From NCBI GenBank assembly GCA_017993775.1, contig JAGOMA010000024.1:1-64000 (forward strand): a stretch of 64,000 nucleotides of DNA, written 5' to 3'. The notes under the pieces are model-generated. The model saw nothing but the letters and a program-made list of their open reading frames with translations. It was not told the DNA's origin and made no database searches. This DNA comes from Chloroflexota bacterium. Its GTDB lineage: Bacteria > Chloroflexota > Anaerolineae > Promineifilales > Promineifilaceae. Below, in pieces: positions 62,256-64,000 of the stretch. Position 1 is the first letter of the stretch; each line of letters begins with the position of its first letter. A program made the translations under genes and the position numbers.

Positions 62256-63335
62256 ATGACCAGAACCATTGTCGTCCTCGATGGCGACCAGACCGGACAA
62301 GAACTTCTGGAGGAAGCCCTGCGCGTCCTCGACCCCGGTGTCACCCGCTTCGACGTGGAATTTCTCCACTTCGACCTCAGCCTGGAAAACCGGCGCGCCA
62401 CCAAAAACCAGGTCGTCTACGACGCCGGCAAAGCGATGCGCCGGCACCGCGTCGCCCTCAAAGCGGCCACCATCACCCCGGAACAGCAGGGCGACGTGGG
62501 CAGCCCCAACCGCATCCTGCGCGAGCAAATCGACGCGGAAGTGATTTTGCGCACCGGGCGGCGCATCCCCGGCGTGCGCCCCATCGCCGGCGTCTACTCG
62601 CCCATCAGCGTGGTGCGCATGGCCCGCGACGATGCCTACGGCGCGAAGGAGTGGCGCGAGGGTGAGCCGGGCAGCATGAACGAAACCGCCTACCGCACCG
62701 AAAAAATCTCGCGCCGCGTTTGCCGCGACGTGGCCGAATATGCCTTCCAACACGCCCGCCGCACCAACGCCAAAGTCTTTGGCGGCCCCAAATACACCGT
62801 CAGCCCCACCTACGAAGGGTTGTTTAAGGAAGAATTAGACAAAGCCGCCCAGCGTTACCCCGACGTGCGCTACGATCCGCAGCTGATTGACGCCACCTTT
62901 GCCCTGCTGCTGGCGACTACCGGCGAGCCGCTGGTCATCCCCAGCCTCAACCGCGACGGCGACCTGCTGTCGGACATGATTTTGCAGTTGTTCGGCTCGA
63001 TTGCCGGGTCGGAGTCGATGGTGATTTCGGTCGACGACAGCGGCGAGGTGGACTGCGTGATGGCCGAAGCGCCGCATGGCACGGCCCCGCGCCTGCAAGG
63101 GCGCAACGCCGCCAATCCGATGGCCATGATTCTGGCTTCGGCCGGGCTGTTGGGCTATCTGAAGGAAGCCGAAGCCAAGCAGGCCAGCCGCGCCATCTAC
63201 GAGGCGACGTTGGAGACTGTCTACGACGGCATCAAAACGGCCGATATCGGCGGCAGCGCCCACACCGACGAATTCACCAACGAGGTGATTCGGCGCGTGA
63301 AGTCGAAGTTGGAAGTGTGGTCGGCGCTGGCGTAG
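62256..63335 (+). CDS. Isocitrate/isopropylmalate dehydrogenase family
   Basis: A 359-residue decarboxylating dehydrogenase. The N-terminal nucleotide region begins VVLDGDQTGQELLEEAL. Substrate-arginine stretches are present (AEVILRTGRRIPGVRP and NETAYRTEKISRRVCRDVAEYAF). The metal site is DLLSDMILQLFGSIAGSESM, and the C-terminal signature is MAEAPHGTAPRLQGRNAANPMAMILASAGLL. It is an isocitrate- or 3-isopropylmalate-type enzyme; which one cannot be decided from the sequence alone. ATG 62256 is preceded by AAAGGAACC. No ACGGCCGT in the gene. Confidence 0.9.
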   Translation: MTRTIVVLDGDQTGQELLEEALRVLDPGVTRFDVEFLHFDLSLENRRATKNQVVYDAGKAMRRHRVALKAATITPEQQGDVGSPNRILREQIDAEVILRTGRRIPGVRPIAGVYSPISVVRMARDDAYGAKEWREGEPGSMNETAYRTEKISRRVCRDVAEYAFQHARRTNAKVFGGPKYTVSPTYEGLFKEELDKAAQRYPDVRYDPQLIDATFALLLATTGEPLVIPSLNRDGDLLSDMILQLFGSIAGSESMVISVDDSGEVDCVMAEAPHGTAPRLQGRNAANPMAMILASAGLLGYLKEAEAKQASRAIYEATLETVYDGIKTADIGGSAHTDEFTNEVIRRVKSKLEVWSALA

Positions 63336-63343
63336 CGCCGGGC

Positions 63344-63377
63344 AAGATTGGTCCAATTTTTGAGATTGGACCAAATC
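63344..63377. repeat. Paired GATTGG(A/T)CCAATC palindromes, copy 5
   Basis: AGATTGGTCCAATTT, TTG, AGATTGGACCAAATCT: an inverted pair just after the dehydrogenase stop, followed directly by minisatellite B. Confidence 0.85.
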
Positions 63378-63407
63378 TACAAACCTACAATCGCTGCGGA
63401 TCAGCCA

Positions 63408-63659
63408 TTTCTGCCAGCGGATCAGCCGTTTCTACCAGCGGACGAATCGTTTCTACCAGCGGATCAGCCGTTTCTGCCAGCGGACGAATCATTTCTACCA
63501 GCGGATCAGCCGTTTCTACCAGCGGATCAGCCGTTTCTACCAGCGGACGAATCATTTCTACCAGCGGATCAGCCGTTTCTGCCAGCGGATGAATCATTTC
63601 TGCGTGCGGACGAGCCATTTCTGCGTGCGGATGAATCATTTCTATCGGGGGATGGGCGA
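63408..63659. repeat. Minisatellite B: 12 units of 21 bp
   Basis: Twelve exact-length 21-bp units start with TTTCT and carry (A/G)CCAGCGGA, with two variants: one ending TCAGCCG and one ending CGAATC(A/G) or TGAATCA. The last three units are degenerate. Read in one frame it gives a Phe-Leu-Pro-Ala-Asp heptapeptide repeat, but no credible start or ribosome site precedes it, so it is treated as a non-coding array. Confidence 0.93.
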
Positions 63660-63670
63660 TTTCTGCGCGT

Positions 63671-63823
63671 GGTAGGGGCACGACGGCGCGGTGGCTTTTC
63701 CCGGTAACAAGAGGTCTTGTCGCCGCGCCGTCTCGCCCAACGGACTAATTTAAGCGGGCGAGACAGGCGGGAGACAACGTATTGGGTAAGGGCACAGGTA
63801 ATACCCGCCTGTCGCGCCCCTAC
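63671..63823. repeat. Composite double-hairpin element
   Basis: The first hairpin pairs GGGCACGACGGCGCGG (63677-) with CCGCGCCGTCTCGCCC. The second pairs GGGCGAGACAGGCGGG with CCCGCCTGTCGCGCCC. The outer ends TAGGGGCACGAC and GTCGCGCCCCTA also pair. It looks like a miniature inverted-repeat element or a folded RNA. It lies before the last gene. Confidence 0.7.
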
Positions 63824-63922
63824 GGAAGGTTTGTATTTGGAATTAGGATGGGCCGGGGATGTTGACGGACACACGGCCGTTTTTGTGGTAAAACTGGCGG
63901 CATAATGAGGAGTTGAGAGCTT

Positions 63923-64000
63923 ATGACCCCCAAATACCCGGATCGTGTGACGATTGCCCACCTGCCTACCCCGCTGGAAGAAATGCCCCGCCTCAGCAAA
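63923..64000 (+). CDS. Start of a PLP-dependent D-cysteine desulfhydrase / ACC deaminase-like gene (partial)
   Basis: Only 26 codons are present, cut by the window edge. The N terminus YPDRVTIAHLPTPLEEMPRLSK matches the start of D-cysteine desulfhydrase and 1-aminocyclopropane-1-carboxylate deaminase family proteins (P-T-P-L-E..PRLS). The ATG follows TGAGGAG. The real gene continues past 64000. The assignment rests on this short motif. Confidence 0.6.
   Translation, partial: MTPKYPDRVTIAHLPTPLEEMPRLSK

Larger units (their letters stand above)
1..64000. repeat. Dispersed octamer palindrome ACGGCCGT, about 175 copies
   Basis: The palindrome ACGGCCGT, often extended to AACGGCCGTT, is scattered through the whole window on both coding strands and between genes. 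My hand count is about 175 exact copies (for example 785, 2016, 8838, 10442, 12783 and 62047), or about one per 360 bp. A random sequence of about 58 percent GC should have one or two. Inside genes it is read in all three frames, giving Thr-Ala-Val, (Asn/Asp)-Gly-Arg, or x-Arg-Pro. It is almost absent from 8.86-12.78 kb, 25.1-26.5 kb, 49.0-50.4 kb, 52.1-54.1 kb and 62.1-63.9 kb. The behaviour is like the HIP1 octamer of cyanobacteria, but the sequence differs. Confidence 0.95.

Noticed and set aside
63408..63659. CRISPR array
   Set aside because: The units are directly adjacent with no spacers, and no cas genes are present.
63348..63707. Heptapeptide-repeat protein (FLPADQP/FLPADES)
   Set aside because: It is the 21-bp minisatellite read in one frame. 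There is no proper start codon or ribosome site, and the other strand is open as well.

Overview
Organism. The window reads as a moderately GC-rich chromosome segment, most likely from the Chloroflexota (Anaerolineae or a relative). This is inferred from the gene families: AAA ATPases beginning with an NPF/NPY..RG/PG signature and ending in a winged helix, a CtaA/Cox15 heme A synthase, YfhO-type and GT39-type membrane glycosyltransferase-like proteins, a class III cyclase with an SRPBCC front end, FemAB-type transferases and an exported L,D-transpeptidase. No rRNA, tRNA, CRISPR array or insertion sequence was recognised. The most striking property is not a gene. The 8-bp palindrome ACGGCCGT occurs about 175 times by hand count, roughly once per 360 bp, where one or two are expected by chance. 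Several short repeat families lie on top of it: 7-bp tandem repeats, paired GATTGGTCCAATC palindromes, CCCYAAGGG hairpins and two 20-21-bp minisatellites.

Layout. 1-8.9 kb: a UvrD-like helicase, then a translationally coupled pair made of an AAA ATPase with a DNA-binding tail and a 1667-residue membrane protein joining an outside beta-propeller to the same kind of ATPase. 8.9-12 kb: a secreted SH3/cysteine hydrolase and an XRE-NB-ARC-pentapeptide protein in motif-poor, AT-richer DNA, possibly acquired. 12-17.3 kb: a SixA phosphatase divergent from two operons that hold a PP2C phosphatase, a kinase, a nicotinamidase-like hydrolase and a von Willebrand A protein. This resembles a TerY-P triad, and both operons have near-consensus promoters carrying the same GTGT..ACAC operators. 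17.3-18.4 kb: heme A synthase.

18.4-44.8 kb: a large minus-strand surface-glycoconjugate region with two YfhO-like proteins, several GT39/GT-C-like membrane enzymes, GT2 glycosyltransferases, a flippase, methyltransferases, an epimerase, a radical SAM/SPASM enzyme, and a GT2-GtrA-kinase-like fusion. Many genes overlap by 4 nt. A YVTN beta-propeller gene is embedded on the plus strand. 44.8-64 kb: mixed housekeeping and signalling genes. These are an SRPBCC-zinc ribbon-adenylate cyclase, a PQQ-type sugar dehydrogenase lipoprotein, a CE7-like esterase, a PPOX flavoprotein, a zinc-ribbon membrane protein, a histidine kinase/response regulator pair divergent from a small ApbE operon (with a four-repeat regulator box between them), an L,D-transpeptidase, a PLP decarboxylase, a coiled-coil zinc-ribbon protein, two FemAB paralogues, an isocitrate/isopropylmalate dehydrogenase, and the start of a PLP-dependent D-cysteine desulfhydrase-like gene.

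How they work together. Three linked modules stand out: the propeller-ATPase sensor with its ATPase-winged-helix partner; the phosphatase/kinase/vWA/nicotinamidase stress module under a shared operator; and the glycan assembly block, where four membrane proteins carry the same C-terminal beta-sandwich-like domain. The repeats are not only intergenic. Several are read in frame inside genes or supply the first or last codons of genes.
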